From NCBI GenBank assembly GCA_947561395.2, contig OX387184.1, positions 12,628,205 through 12,692,204 of the forward strand: a stretch of 64,000 bases of DNA, read 5' to 3'. The notes under the pieces are model-generated. The model did not search any database, had not been told where the DNA came from, and saw only the letters and a list, made by a program, of their open reading frames with translations. This document shows positions 46,701-60,458 of this stretch, piece by piece. The stretch's first letter is position 1, and the number at the start of each line of letters is the position of its first letter. Both the position numbers and the translations under genes were made by a program. The DNA is from Buxus sempervirens (taxonomy: Eukaryota; Streptophyta; Magnoliopsida; Buxales; Buxaceae).

Positions 46701-49700
46701 TGAATCAGATGAAATATATTGGTATATAAGGGTTTTTGGAGGTCCAAAAACAATCCAAAACTAGTACTTATAACCAAACATCTGCCATATAGGTTCTTTT
46801 ACAACCACCTAGCTATTGACGAACATTATGCAAAAACCTATCATCTTCAATAATGCATTTGATTTTGATGCAGGATGACGGATCCAATTAAACTGAATGG
46901 AAGAAACCATTTAAGAGCATGGCTATAAAGTAAAATAAGAGGTTAACATCAGAATAAACTGTACAAAAATTCAAAGAAATAAAAAGAAAGGAAGGAACCA
47001 TGAGCATGCATGTACCCAAGAATGGAAAATCTACTTGAGGTAAAAACTATGTAAGGCTTCAAAAAAAGTTAAAGTTCCCAAATATTAAGAGAACAAGCAC
47101 CCTTTTATACATTGAAAGGACCTCTGTATTTACTATAAGAGGCTATCATAGATAGGTTTTTTATTTAATAATCCTTCTAAAGCAACCTGACAGTAAGTAA
47201 AAACCTAATTGAAGAAGATAAAAGATGACTACAGCATGAAATGGGACGATATATTTTGTCATATCTGAATTCATATACCATGTACCAGTCAAAACAGAAA
47301 TCTATATCATACATTCATACCCAATAAAAAAATGTTCCTGCTTCTTAATTAAATGCAAGGAACTTGCTCACATGTCCATGAAACATGACACTAAATCAGT
47401 TTGCCACACCGGAATTATTGTAACAGGTACCAGCCAAAACAGAAATCATATGTCATACTAAGTAAGAAGTTACTCTCTCTTACGTAAATGCAAGGAACTT
47501 GCTCTCATAATTTTCCCAGTTGTCCTCATGCCATGTTATGTCACTCTGCGGAAAATGTCACTTGTTATTTCATGAACAATGTAAAAAGTAGATAATAAGT
47601 TGAACTATAATACTCGCAAATCATAAGCACAGTTGCTAGAATACTCGCAAATCATAAGCTTCAATATGGTGATAATGTTGATCATACCATAAAGGGACAT
47701 CTTCCTAAATTTCAGACAATATCCATTGATTTTGCAGCCTGTGAATCCAAAAACCATGCAAAAATATATATTTGTGCCTATAAGGAATTAATTCAAAATA
47801 ATATAATTTATTGTATGCTATATTGCTATTGTGCTTCTGCTTAGGCTAAAGGATGCAGCACAAATCCAGTGTGAGACTGGAAGATTCTTCAATGTTAGTA
47901 TGTTTTTGGGCGTACACATATTGATCATTATTGCTTGAAACATTATAGAATAAGAACAGTAAATCAAATAAGGATCTCATCTCTTTAACTCCAAAAAGTG
48001 TCTGAAAGTCATGATTTTCGTGTCATTTGGTAATCGACTATAAATCTGATGATGATCAAGGTTTTGAGTTTCAGTGCCAATGGGCGTACCGATCCCTGAA
48101 AAAATCAGCACGCCGCCGGCATGTTGACGAAACGTTGGAAAAATCAAGAAGGCAAAAAACTGGGAAAAAAATTGATTTTTTTGATTCTGTTGAAATTTCA
48201 CCGGCACGCCGCAAAAAGCGCTAATGAAAATAAATTAAAAAAAAGCAATTTTTCTCTCTTTGTCGCCTGTTTCGCTCGTTTTGGTCCGTTTCGTCGGCAC
48301 GCCGCAAAAATTGATCGATTTGCAAATAAGCGATTTTCCTGCACTAAAACGCATCGATACCTCTCAAAAAACGAAATTTCGATGGCACGCCGTACCACAG
48401 CGTGCCGTCGAAACTGTAAGCCTTCATGATGATTTGGAAGTGATTTCAGAGATTTATGACCAAAATTTTTGTGAGATATCAATTTTACGATGCAATTCCT
48501 AATTAATGGTTTAAGCTTCTAATTAAGCATATTTCAATTTTTTTTTCCAGGAAATTTACTAGGAATTCCAGTTTGTCTAAAAATCCATACTTCAGCTATT
48601 CGGACGGGCATTTTCTTTTAGTGAATTACACACCATATTCAGTTGATTTGGTTTGGTTTTCTAGTCAAACCAGGACCAACTGAGTTACAATAAAACCAAT
48701 CCCAAAATCAAAATAGAAATCAAATTATTAAGCCAAAAATAATCAAGTTAACCATAAAACCAAACCAAAAACTGATTTTATAACTTTGATTTGGTTTATT
48801 TTCAATTCATACTATGATACAGCATAAGACACACACACATATGCAGACACATATATAAATTTGAACTGAATGGTCCAATAATGGACCACCAGGTCAAGCA
48901 ATGGAAGCTTCTTTCTTTAAGTAGAGCATTGGTTGGGAGAGAAAGCCTCTTCCAATGGGTCTAATTAATATAAGCACACAAAGTATAATGCTTGTATTTA
49001 TTTCGGTTTGGTTTTCGGCTTATGAGGTTCAACCCTCCCCCCTCACAGGGGATTTAATGCCAAGAATTCATACAAGTTCTTGGCTATTCATGCAAAGATC
49101 ACTGTATATCAAAAAGAACTGGATGCAAAACAATAGTACCAGGAATGAGAATCTAGCCAATTTGGACCTTGAAACTATGTTCTCTTGACTCTCTTCCACA
49201 GCATCTCAATTTCCTTCATCACAAATTTAAAATGTCAATACGCCACTTGGTGGCTTGTCACTTGTGTGCTTGCTATCCTACAACATAGTGTGTTTCCTGA
49301 TGTAATGCTTAAGTTTCTGAAGATATTCTCAAGTTGCCTTTACAATGTAATACTTTTAGGTGCTACTTATTGCAATGTTTCTGGTGTTATTCTCATTCAC
49401 CTTTACATTGGAATCCTTTGACGTACAAGCAAGAGCACAATTAAGGATGGCAAAGAAGTTCTATATATATGTAAATTGAGTTCTAAAAACAGGTACTCCA
49501 TTTTCCAAATGGAGAGATAACCAATTTTGAAGGATAACAAAGAAAAACAAGTCCTTTTCACTGAAAGCTAAGTTAATACTGTCACAAAATCCCTGGGTTA
49601 TGTTATAATTAACCTTTAATAAAAATAGAATTTCTTCTTGCTTCATTGAAAGGTAAACTCAAATCTTAATTATTACTGTAAATAAGTTCTGAATTTATAG

Positions 49701-52700
49701 CAAAGTTAGTACCAACAATTGAGGTCAAATCTGCTATTTCTTGTAAGATAACTTCCAATGAAACCAAATAGTCAATAGAAATGCTTTTCAAAGTAATTGC
49801 AATCAGCAGCACAATTCCTTTTTCCAACCTTCTAATATATGCAAAGTGCTAGATTTGGAATGATGAAGTTTACTACTCTTTTGTCACCAGCTCAATTTAT
49901 GTCAATATCTCACTTCCTCTTACCCTTCTTAAGCCAGTTTGAACCAACTTGCATCTTCCTCCTGGTGCTGCCATACTTTTTCCTTTAACGTGCTCAAGCA
50001 ATCCCAATTAAATCTCCTTTATTCCACACCCTCATATTTCCTTTTATCCATTTGATCTTCCTAATATTTTTCTTTTGTACCTTTCATCTTTTATTTAGTA
50101 CATGTTTTCATCATTCATATATATATATATAGTTTATACACATCTAGTACATGTAGTGCTTCTTGATTTTTTTTTTTGGTCATGGTATTGCTTCTTGATT
50201 GCCCAACAAAAGGTTCAAGTATCATCATAATTGGCATAATTCAGCCTTAAACATAGAATTTTCAAGGTGAAAATGAAACGTAAGAAGTTATTGTAGTTCT
50301 ATAGGCAAAAAAGAGAAATATAGAAATCCTCAAGGAAATTTTTCAATCCCCTCCTTTTCCAACTGAAACTACTCTGAAACATTTTCTTCAAAATCTTTTC
50401 ACATTGCTAGCTTGTAGAAACAAAGTTAAAATGTTACTTATCCAAACTCATGGTATTCATCATAAGACCTTATTTTGGATTTGGAAGATGCAAAGAGAAA
50501 TAGACTTCATATGCACATTTGATTTCCTTATTAATTTTACTTTTACATATCAGAACTTTAAAATGTTTACACCTTTGAGATAGATCATTCTCTATTATCA
50601 TAAAAAGATCAATATTGATAATTATTTTCTTATAGGTGGTGAATTCTAAGCATTTAGAGCTCCAAGGCTAGTTTTCTAGCTAATACTAAGTTTCTTAGTG
50701 ATTAACTATATATCTAAATATACACATTTTTTTCTTCTTCTTTTTTTCTAGAACTTTTCTAGACTTCATTTTTTTTATTAAGGGTAGCACAAATTATTTT
50801 TTCTTGCTCAGTTCTTTTTATGTATGGCATTCTACTAATAATCGGTATGATTAGGCTTTATGTTCTTACATTCACGTTCATGACCTGTCTTCAAATATAG
50901 TACAAGCCAGTACAAACCATTAGTTTTACAAATGCCATAAGATGAAAATTATGAATATCTAACCAAACATTTTACTCAGCCCTTTTTTTTTCTGGAACTA
51001 TTCCTTGATACTTATCACCATTTAATTCACTGTATGCTATAGTTCAAAATTATTTCATATGAGTAAACAAAAATATCTTCAATCATATTTATTATTGCAA
51101 TAAAACCAGAATAAGATCACATATCAATAAGTTCAAGCTGAATAAAATTTACTTTGTCAAGAAACTTTTCGTGTCCAAGTAGAGGATGCTTTTGGCGAAA
51201 TTTTATCATCTCTGAGAAGAACCTAAAATGACTACTCTTTCTTGTTTCCAGCTGTTTACATAAAAAAGACACGCCATTAGTTAGAGATATTATTTAAATG
51301 AAAGCATCGCATAAGGAGGAAATACAAAACAGTACCTGATCCCACTGAAAATGATTTATGGCAGTATCATGTCCATAACTATTGTTGTTTCCATAGCGTG
51401 TATGGCCATATTCATCTCCCATTAGCATCATTGGTGTGCCCTACTTGAAGACCATTTGAGCAAATAAAATGGTCAAAAAGAATTCAGCATGATCTTTCTA
51501 TAGCAAAGATGGAATGGACAGATATCGAAAGCATTCTTGATTCTAATCACATGGACTACATGCACAGATTTACGTAATTAAAAAAAAATTTGAAGAGCTA
51601 TATGGATTGTGCTGCCCCTGATCAGTGAATGGCTTATTGTAAATTTATTTTGGTCTTCCCCAATGTATGGTGGCCCTAGCCCAGCTCCTTCACTGGATAG
51701 ACAATCCTATGTGATATGGACACCTATGTGATAAAGTTTACCATGAGCCCCAAGCAGGTAAGTCAATGATATTAGACTGGTTATCAACATCTATTATTCA
51801 TGCAGCTGTTAGCTATGGAGTAGCCTTGATCTCTATATTTGGATTCCAAATATTTTCCATATATTTTGTCAGTTAGTAATGTATGTTTTTCATCCAATGC
51901 TATATGCATTTCATAGATTTTACATTACTTCTATTTTCTATATTGACAGTAATTGAGTTGAGAAGTTCACTAAGCTCTGATAATCATTCAGATAATATTC
52001 AAGAGGGAGAAATATTGAACAGACAAAGAAGCAAACTAAGAAGTTCAGGAAGTCAGCAAGAGATACGTTAATGTGATAGTTTTTTGTCTTGTAAAAAGAG
52101 TATTAGAGAAAGAGTTGGACCAATTGGGACATTTTAGAGTTTGTAAGGCCCTATCCTCTGCAATGTTTAACTTTATAATGAATAGCTCCACTTTAGTATT
52201 TCACTAATTTATGGCTTGACTATAGTTACTATTTATGTCTAGGTCCTTCTGTGTTAATTCAAGTCGTGACACTTATTCTTTTGCCACTAGATTGAACATG
52301 TGATTGATAGCCACAAAAAATAGGAATGACATCTCAAATATCAAGAAAAACGCAGGCTTTGGAAGGATGAAAATGAAAGGAAAATACTTCATACATGCAA
52401 TCAAATTCAACAATTGAAGCATTAATCAACCAAAACTAATTAATAGCTTCACTCACTCAAGTCCCTGCACAACTCATTTCAAGGAGATGAATCCTCCACT
52501 TTTTTTTTTTTTGTTGGAAAAGAAGAATATTTTTCTCAATTGATGGGAAGCCACTACCAAGTTTCCATTATTTATTCGTTTCAAAGTCCCTTCTACTTGC
52601 ATAGCTCTTGCTTCATCTTCAAATGATGCACAAGAACTATAACATTATCAACCCACTTTCCCATAACATCATTTCTGGATGAATAAAGATAAATGTCTTA

Positions 52701-53808
52701 ACTCTAACATGTAAGGATTTATGGCGAAATTACAAAAAGGGATGAGTAACTACCGTAAAAATAGAAAATAAATTTAACATAAACAATTCAGGTAATGGAA
52801 AAATAGTATAAATCCTATTCACCGTGGGGAAAAAAGAACTATTATGGTAAGCAAAATGCAGCAACCTGAGATTTCTCAAATGGAAAATCTCAGAAGTTCA
52901 AATAACTGGAGAGTGACCGTTAAGAGAGTGAAGGTAAGAGGTCAACATAAATGGCAACTATGAAATAGGGGCATTGTATGTTTTCAAGAAATATAGGATA
53001 ATAAGAACAGTGTTCTCAGTGGATTACCAGTGCTTGAGAGCTCTGAAATAAGACCATTAAATACTTGGAGAATGAGGTCTCTGGGCATGCCACATTGATG
53101 CATATACCATATATAATAATGGAAAAAAAAAATTGCAGCAATATTAATGTTTAACTAATTTTTTACTCACGAAGAAAAAGTTTCACACCCACACCCCAAA
53201 TCCTGTGTACTACAACATAAGGCCACTGTATTAAATTCTTAATATTTCCTGATATTCAGATTTAGTAATCCACTAAAATGGAAAAAGTTGTAAGAGAAAT
53301 GTGCTTAACAAACCCACTTATGAAAGCTGGTACATAATATAGATTTGAATTTATTCTATATTAGTATACAAGGTTATGTTAGACTATGAAGCTTTTGTTG
53401 TTGTTTGATGGCTTGATTAGTGTCTAAGGTTTCCGAGGAAAGAAGGCACAGATTAAGAAACTGAAATCCAATTAATTATGGAAATGTATTCATTGATAGA
53501 ATTTACGATTCTGAAGCCAGACAATTAAATATTTGTAAAATAAAGTAATGCTTGACAAATGTAGTTATAATCGAAATAACACCATAGAAATGGAGGGCAT
53601 TACAAGCAATGACTCATGCAAGACTAATAGATCACAATTGAAGCACATTTCATCCCAACATGTAAAGCATTAAAAACTGAGGCAAATTAAGAGTGTGATG
53701 TATTGAAACTGATACCGAGTACACCAACCTGGGAGATCATTAAAACCAAATGAAAATTTTTCATTTGCCGAGAGCGTAGAGAATTAATATTAGTATCAGA
53801 TGTTTCTC
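43759..53808 (-). CDS. ISA3: Isoamylase 3 (starch-debranching enzyme), C-terminal six exons, partial
   Basis: Minus-strand exons: 53729-53808, 51336-51440, 51153-51251, 47484-47545, 46326-46437, 43759-43872; all junctions GT-AG, phases join exactly, stop TGA at 43761-43759. Encoded pieces in order: [109 protein letters not shown]...[13 protein letters not shown]. These match the C-terminal part of the GH13 catalytic domain and the beta domain of plant ISA3 rather than ISA1/Sugary1 (which ends differently). It is a plastid enzyme hydrolysing alpha-1,6 branches during starch breakdown. The upstream exons were not found before 64000, so the next intron is over 10 kb and full of transposons, or the gene is broken there. 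No stops or frameshifts in the visible exons. Confidence 0.93.
44280..45530 (+). mobile_element. RTE-type LINE relic (RT to 3' end) in an ISA3 intron
   Basis: Plus strand, broken frames. It shows the order expected of plant RTE reverse transcriptase: LWERVIKQK (about 44318), [11 protein letters not shown], then YMECNFN (about 44848), [32 protein letters not shown] (shown in part), then [13 protein letters not shown]. The end has AACTAGTTGGGATAAGACATTTGGCTTTGATTAATTG, like the usual TAGTTGGGATAAGGCTTTG tail. It sits between ISA3 exons 43759-43872 and 46326-46437 on the opposite strand. Confidence 0.75.
48057..48425. mobile_element. 369-bp MITE with 8-bp TSD (CAAG-type family, copy 2)
   Basis: Perfect TSD ATGATGAT at 48049-48056 and 48426-48433. 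Left end CAAGGTTTTGAGTTTCAGTG; right end reversed GAAGGCTTACAGTTTCGACG. Repeated CGGCACGCCG phrases and CGAAATTTCG as in copy 1 at 30581-30883. It sits in intron sequence of ISA3. Confidence 0.85.
50153..50200 (-). mobile_element. Micro-retroinsertion: CATGACC + poly(A) with 12-16 bp TSD
   Basis: TGCTTCTTGATT occurs at 50157-50168 and 50189-50200 (16 bp with one mismatch if extended left). Between the copies are T's, GGTCATG and the short TSD extension. The minus-strand head is CATGACC before poly(A). It lies in an ISA3 intron. Confidence 0.65.
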
Positions 53809-55727
53809 CTGTTAAATGCAAAGGAAATGAATGACAGGCATTTATATGAAATAAATGAAAGATTAAAAAGCAATTCTATAGTAAATTGCAGTCTCCACTA
53901 AACACTTTTATAAAAAAAGGAAAAGAAGTTTTCAATTGAAAAGATGAGCAATCCATTTTCAGATACTGCCCCTGCTAACTGCTAATATCACTTTCCTACA
54001 ATGCTCATCATCCACGCACAAAATAGAAATGGGGAAACTTCAAATGTTTATCCTGCTAACAACTAACTTCTCTTTCCTAAAGTGCCCACCCACACAAAAT
54101 ATAAATATGATGGCAAATTAAATGGAATGATCATTTCTGAGACATGAATTAGTTTTTCATTAATAATGACATAAAAGGGAAATGTTCCATCATGCTTCTT
54201 GACGAGGACTCTTGGGAGTATGAAATCATAGAATCTTGAAGGATATCGATCATCATCATCATAAGCCAGTTCCCACCAAGTTCAGGTCGGCAATACAAAT
54301 CTTGTCTCTCCATACCATTATATCAAAAATCATAACTTCAGTTAATTTATGTTTATGTAAGTCATGTTTTATTAACTCCATCCATACCTTTCTAGGTATT
54401 CCTCTTGATCTGTTCCTAGTATTAATGCCATTTCTCTACTTATGGTTCATTAGGTCCGCACTAATTTTGTGACCTTAAGACATCTGCTTTTTTACCTACA
54501 TGTGGGAGTATGATGACACTTCTTATGAAAATGAGTAGTGGCAAATTGCAGATTTGTATCATCCCATTTATTCTAACAGTCTATATGAATTTTGGATTTG
54601 AAAATTGGGAAAGTATCAATCTAAAACTTATGGATCTCATGGCCATCTTGTGCAGCACTATTCATATGGGCATCACTTGTAATCAATTGTCCTAGGTGTT
54701 CTCCTTTTTAGGTATTATAAACTTGCCCATAGTATATTAAAGGTGCAAATTTTGCCAATTACATGACTATCAGCATGTTTCTTCCTAATACTTCCAAAGA
54801 CTTAGCTGAAGGACTTTCTAAAATAGTGAGATAAAGCATGACCTATTCTTGTTCAACAAACTCATTTTAGAGCTTTTATAGTGATAGGCATCTCATCTCG
54901 TGTACACTAATACTTCTTCTTCCAGTATTATCAAGTTTCCGTTAACCTGAAATATTTGTATATAAATTTCTTACATCCAGTAATCCCTGGTAATTACAAT
55001 GGGTACATGAAAGGCCCGGCTACTTGAGATGTTGCACCGCAGTGGTATTTTCCCATGTGAAATCAGCTCCTTGTTTCGCATTTCCAGTCTAGCTTTTATA
55101 TTTTGAATTTATAGATATCAGCAGAAACATTCTAGCCAATACAAGGATTGACTAGGACTAGTTTAAAAATTGTAGCTTCTTTGTCAATGCATCCTTCTTA
55201 TTGTTTTCATGCTTCCACTCATACCAAAATTGGACTTCTAATAACACTTTCGCTAAATCAGTTTACTTATTCACTTTCTTTCTAATAAGATGAGAAAAAA
55301 ATCAGAAAAATAAGATCAGATATAGATAATGAGGACAAAAAGATAATTCCAGGAGTCAACAGCAAGAACAAAACTGGAATCACACAGTATAGCTGACTAT
55401 AGGCTGAGGAGATTGAAAATCTTCATTTCTTTACAAGGCTTTCATCACATTAGTGCAAATTGAATTTATGACCCAAGGACTAACAGTGCAACTTACCAAA
55501 CAAGAAATAGATTTAAATTGCCAAATACTTGGTAAAGATGTTTTGTTTCTAGTCACTGGAGCCTTTCGGTAGGAGAGGCAATGTCCTTTAGAGTTGTATT
55601 CCATATGTGGCATGTTGCAGCTTGTGGAAATCAATGACTAAGTATTTTTAATGGCATACACAAATCAATTTTTTTCCCTTTTTGAATACATTAGACACAA
55701 TTTTATTTAGTTGCACTCATAGTTCAA

Positions 55728-56885
55728 AGTATCATATCGACGTGCCGTATCGAGGATACGCACAGATACACACTAAAATGGTGGATACGGTGGATACATA
55801 AAACAAAACCTATCAAGATAGAAAGATAAGTTAAAAATATGTCAAATAAACATGTTTCTAGCATTATAGGGCTATACAAAGAGTATTTATGCATTATGGA
55901 AGCAAATAGGCATATGCGAAAATGAATGATAATTATAATAAAAACTATAAAAATGCTAGATAAACTAATAAATAAAGTTAGAAAATTCATTCATGTAATG
56001 TAAGCAACACACTAAATCAATAACACTTAAAACATCAAAATCAACAATACATAACTGTCATAACATAACATTCCCCTTAATTCATTGCGTACAAATATCT
56101 GGTTCCAAAATCCAAACATGCAAAGCTACCCCATGGTCAAACCATGTAAATGGCATACCCAACATCCCAGCCTCTCTTAGGAAAGAAATTGGAACCCAAA
56201 CATCAAATTTAATAAAAATAAATATTTTTTTCTTATATTTTTAATTAATATTCTGCAAAAACAATTATTAAAAATAATTTTATTGATGAAAAATTGCAAG
56301 AATCATAGAGGTGATAGATTAGCCCCAAGTGCATCTCATATAAAAACTAAAGACAAACAGTTACAATTTATATAGTTTTTTTTAAAAAAAAAGGCATTTT
56401 CGCAACTTTTTTCATATTGCAAAAAACATTCGATTTTTTACTCAAAAAGGAAATTTCGATCTATGAATTTCACTTAAAATCGATAGATTCATACAAAACA
56501 TTGTCAAACCATGTTTAAATATGAAAAAATAATGATTTAGATTGAAAAAATTGAAAATCTACAATACCTGTCAAAACTGTACACGTTTTTTTATTTATTT
56601 TGCTTGATTCGTTGTCTGAAGTTATTTTGCAAAAATTCTAGCAATAACTAGGTCGAAAATTGATAGAGAACAATGGGGTATAACATATTTTCAAAAGGGT
56701 TTTCCAGTGGGGAGCTATGTTCATTCTTCTAAAACGTGAAAACCCTGCGTTTTCAAGTTTTTTGTGCTTTTATCGACTGTATCAAGCGATACAGTCGATA
56801 CACTACTCGATACAGCCCATTTCACGAAACAGGATAGTGTATCGTGCCTATCGGCACGATACTCGATATGGCTCAATACTTAATA
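55728..56885. mobile_element. Inverted-end element with GTATCGATACG-type ends
   Basis: Left end CAAAGTATCATATCGACGTGCC...GTATCGAGGATACG; right end reversed AAGTATTGAGCCATATCGAG...ATCGTGCCGATAGGCACGATAC. AT-rich core, no ORF. Flanks (CTCATAGTT, ACCATGGTT) match in only 6 of 9, so the tips are approximate. It may be a Mutator-like MITE. Confidence 0.5.
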
Positions 56886-57703
56886 CCATGGTTGCACTAG
56901 TCTTTCACCTGAATTGTTGAACATAAGTAGAGAGGACTTTGTGCACAAATGGTAATCATTGGTCATGGCGTATTGCAGTTGCACTAGTCTTTCAACCAAA
57001 TATTGTAGTCTCTCATGCAAAGTTGGAGTAAGGTTACCCATTAAAGCCACCTCATTGCCATACCTACTCCGGATAGAGATAAATTTAGAATTCACTAACC
57101 AATATTCCAAAAGCAACATATATAGGTAATCAAAAAATCACTATCTAGAAATCCAAAGTGACATTTAAAGGTAAGTTCAAGACTAAGCTTGAGTCTCACA
57201 CCCTTCCCAACCTTCTTTGTTATCCTTTTAATGTTTAGTTAAGAAGTAGTATTAGTATTATTCACTGTTATCAGCCAGAACCTAGAACACATAGATAATG
57301 TTCTCAAGGGACACACTAATGTCTTCTTCCCATTTTATCTTTAATGTAATTAACCATAAGTTAGATGACAGACTGTAATCAATCTTTTTTATTTATAAAC
57401 TAATGAATTAGTGAAGATTGACTATTCTTCTGGTAAAGTCTGCCAAATAAACCAAACTCATATCGAGAAGATTGCCCGGTTGTACGAGCTGCAAAAATAC
57501 AATATTCATATTCATCAAGTGGAACAATTTTAGCTGTATTACACTTCTCTGTGAATAAAATGGAACATGTATGATCATTATTAAAAAAGGTATGCCTTTT
57601 TTTACTCTATGGATGCAACAAAGTTCAATAACTGGCTGAAGCGAACACAGATGTTTGTATTTCTTGCGAGATTAGTCATGACTATGCGAGTACTAGGATT
57701 CAC

Positions 57704-57977
57704 ATTCTTGAGAGAGATCCACCAACCACATCATTGAAACAGATATATATTTAGAGTAAGGAAGAGTAGAAGGATCTAGTCTAGGTTTGCTGATAAATTT
57801 ATGAAAGGAAGAACACATGATGATTCCCCTAGAGTATCACATTCTTGAGAGAGATCCACCAACCACATCATTGAAACAGATATATATTTAGAGTAAGGAC
57901 GAGTAGAAGGATCTAGTCTAGGTTTGCTGATAAATTTATGAAAGGAAGAACACATGATGATTCCCCTAGAGTAATGT
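57704..57977. repeat. 137-bp tandem duplication
   Basis: 57704-57840 (ATTCTTGAGAGAGATCCACC...) is repeated at 57841-57977 with only one visible difference (AAGGAAGAG versus AAGGACGAG). No gene involved. Confidence 0.9.
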
Positions 57978-58479
57978 TTGAAAGCAAAAAAAGGAAGGTG
58001 TGCCAACAAATTAAGCCCAGTATGGGCTAAAAAATCCCCAAGGACCTCATTCGAGACTCAGTGAAGCATTAAAGAAGGTAGGGTCTGTAAAAGCCAGGCA
58101 CGAAAGGGGTAGTTGTTGTATAAATGGAAAATGTAGTGTTCAAAAGTAATGACGTTGGAGGAGTACAACAATGGAAGATATACGTGGTGGCAGAATTTCA
58201 GAAAATGATCTAGGTCCCCTGAAGTATCTATTTTGCTGGTTATAAGTTGGCTAAGAAAATATGATTTGCCTAGCTATATGAAATGTATGATCCTTAATAG
58301 GGAAGGGATCAAAATTAGTAGAAGTAATGAAAAAAAGGAAAATTAGTACAGTGTGTTTGTAGGAGAATAAAATGTAAACAAGACAAGGATAAAATTTTGG
58401 TGAGTACAAATTCTTGTATACATGGAAAGGAAACAATAGAAATGATTCAGGAGTCCTGGGGGATAATGGCATTAATAAT

Positions 58480-60458
58480 GTTGTAGGTGTTTGAAGAATT
58501 AGCAAGAAGTCAATCATAGTTATATTATTACCAGGAAAACAGATTCCAAACATTCACCAGCACCTACAAATCTTAAGAAGGCCTGGAAGAAAATATTTAT
58601 AAAACAATTTTGAAAAAAAACTGATGCTTCAATTGAAGAAATTCACACTAGGAAGAAGATACTTTTATATGTGAGGATCTAAATAGCCACGTTGGTGAGA
58701 AAAGCAGAGGATATGATAGAATACAACGCAGATGGAGCTTCGGACCTAGGAATGGGATGGGAGAAGCAAGAATGGAGTTTTAAATAGCTTACAATCTTTT
58801 GTTAGCAAAATACTTTCTTCAAAAAAAGAGTTGAACATCTAATAATCTCCATGAATGGAACATTCTGGAGTCACTTCTTAGAAGAAATTAATTAGGAACT
58901 TACAAACATTTCAAAGTTATTCCAAAAGAAAGCCCTGATTCACAACAAAGATCGATGGCAACGAATGTTTCTATTATGAGTTAAAAGAAAAAAATAACAT
59001 ATTGAAAATTATCAAAAGTAAAGTGGCGGAACTTAAAAGAAGAGAGATAAATGGTTTCCCAAGATAACTAATGAAATACGGAACACAATATCTAAAAAAC
59101 AAACCTTACATAGATGTGGAATGAAATATCCAATTACAATAAAGGAGTAGGAAAAAAAGTCATAGGAGAATCTAGAAGTAAAATTCAATCCCAAAAAGAA
59201 ACTTGGAGGTGTAGCGATATTGTTCCAAAGGCTGTTGAAGAAATGGTTTTATTCAAAACGAAAGGAAATAAGAAACCAAGAATTATAAAATAGGAAATTA
59301 TTGAAAAAAAAAAAAAGAGAAAGTAAAACAATAAAACTGAGGATAAAAACCAAGCATATCACAACTTATAAAATAAGATAGGTACAAAAGAGGGCTAGAA
59401 ATTTGTATATAAACTCATAAGAATTATATTAGAGAGATGAAGAAAAAGATCTGGATCAATTTTGATGCATCAAGAAAACAAGTGAGAATTTAAAAGCCTT
59501 AAATGGGACAAAGAGATCGAAGAATGGTGGAGAGAATATATTCTAAAGTTTGCAAATGGTTAATGCATGGATAGCTCTGTTTAGAGTAGAGATTTGTTTA
59601 TTAGAAGCTCAGGAAAATACCGTCTTCATAAGATTAAGGCTCCCAAAGTGAAGAGAGCCTGGGCTCAAATGAAAGGACAAAAGACCTTAGAACTGGTATG
59701 CCAATTAAAATATGAAAGCGCATGGAGTGTGCCTTTAGCACAAGTAATAAAGTGAACCAAGAGTGTGAGAATCAAGAGATTCATAAAGGTGATAAATTTT
59801 GCTATTTTTGATAAATTATCCATAAAGATGGGGGTATGGATGAAGAAGTTGTACATATAATTAATCTGTAGTATATTAACCATAACTTCAGCACAAATAG
59901 TACATTCCAATCAACAATGAGAATTTCAAATAAAGATATTCCCAAAAGCAACAAATTTTGTTATATTTGATCAATTATCCACAAAGATACAGATATAGAT
60001 GAGGAAGTTGAACACAAAATAGATGGCTTCAATGGAGAGGCACTTTGAGAGTGTTATGTAATCCACGTGTTACATCAAATTAAAATAACTTTATAAGACA
60101 GTCATTAGATCTGTTATGATCTCTGGATCTGAATGTTAGGCAACAAAGAAGAAACAAAATATGTCGGACAAATGTTGAGATAAAGATATTGTGGGAGATG
60201 TGAAGAAAATCAAGGAAAGACAAGATAAGAAATCAAGATATTCGAGAGCAGCTAGGCGTTATCAAAATAAGTGATAAACAAAGGGAAATTAATATTATTT
60301 TGGGCCTTCAAAGTGGAAACTTAGGTAAGCAACCATAAAAACTGCTAGAGAGTACTTACTGGAAGATCTAAAAGGGCAACAGGACAACCCAAAATAATAT
60401 GAATGGAGTCAGTCAAAAAGGAGTTGGATACTTATAGCCTTACTGAGGACATGGATTT
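58480..60458 (+). mobile_element. RTE-type LINE relic (endonuclease to 3' region)
   Basis: Plus strand, many stops. Endonuclease-like: DLNSHVGEKSRGYDRIQRRW, then NTFFKKRVEHLI near 58660-58850. RT/C-terminal phrases recur at about 59750-60440 (IHKDxGMDEEV, WLQWRG-like, RAARRYQNK). Its 3' continuation is found after 61559, so the LTR fragment at 60459-61554 landed inside it. Confidence 0.65.

Larger units (their letters stand above)
53810..58480. other. Probable ISA3 intron or intergenic sequence, no exon recognised
   Basis: AT-rich. I searched for the exon that should precede GETSDTN... (the AHDGFTL...NDGCNDN...SWNCG region of isoamylases) and did not see it. Confidence 0.4.

Noticed and set aside
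52498..52512. Poly(T) at 52498 (and 10571, 34941, 40170) as more micro-retroinsertions
   Set aside because: No flanking direct repeat of 12 bp or more was found, so they do not meet the same standard.
57415..57490. Possible minus-strand exon (TTTTTGCAG then RTTGQSSRYEFGLFGRLYQ)
   Set aside because: A decent acceptor and short open frame, but it does not match the missing isoamylase region in any frame and I do not recognise it.
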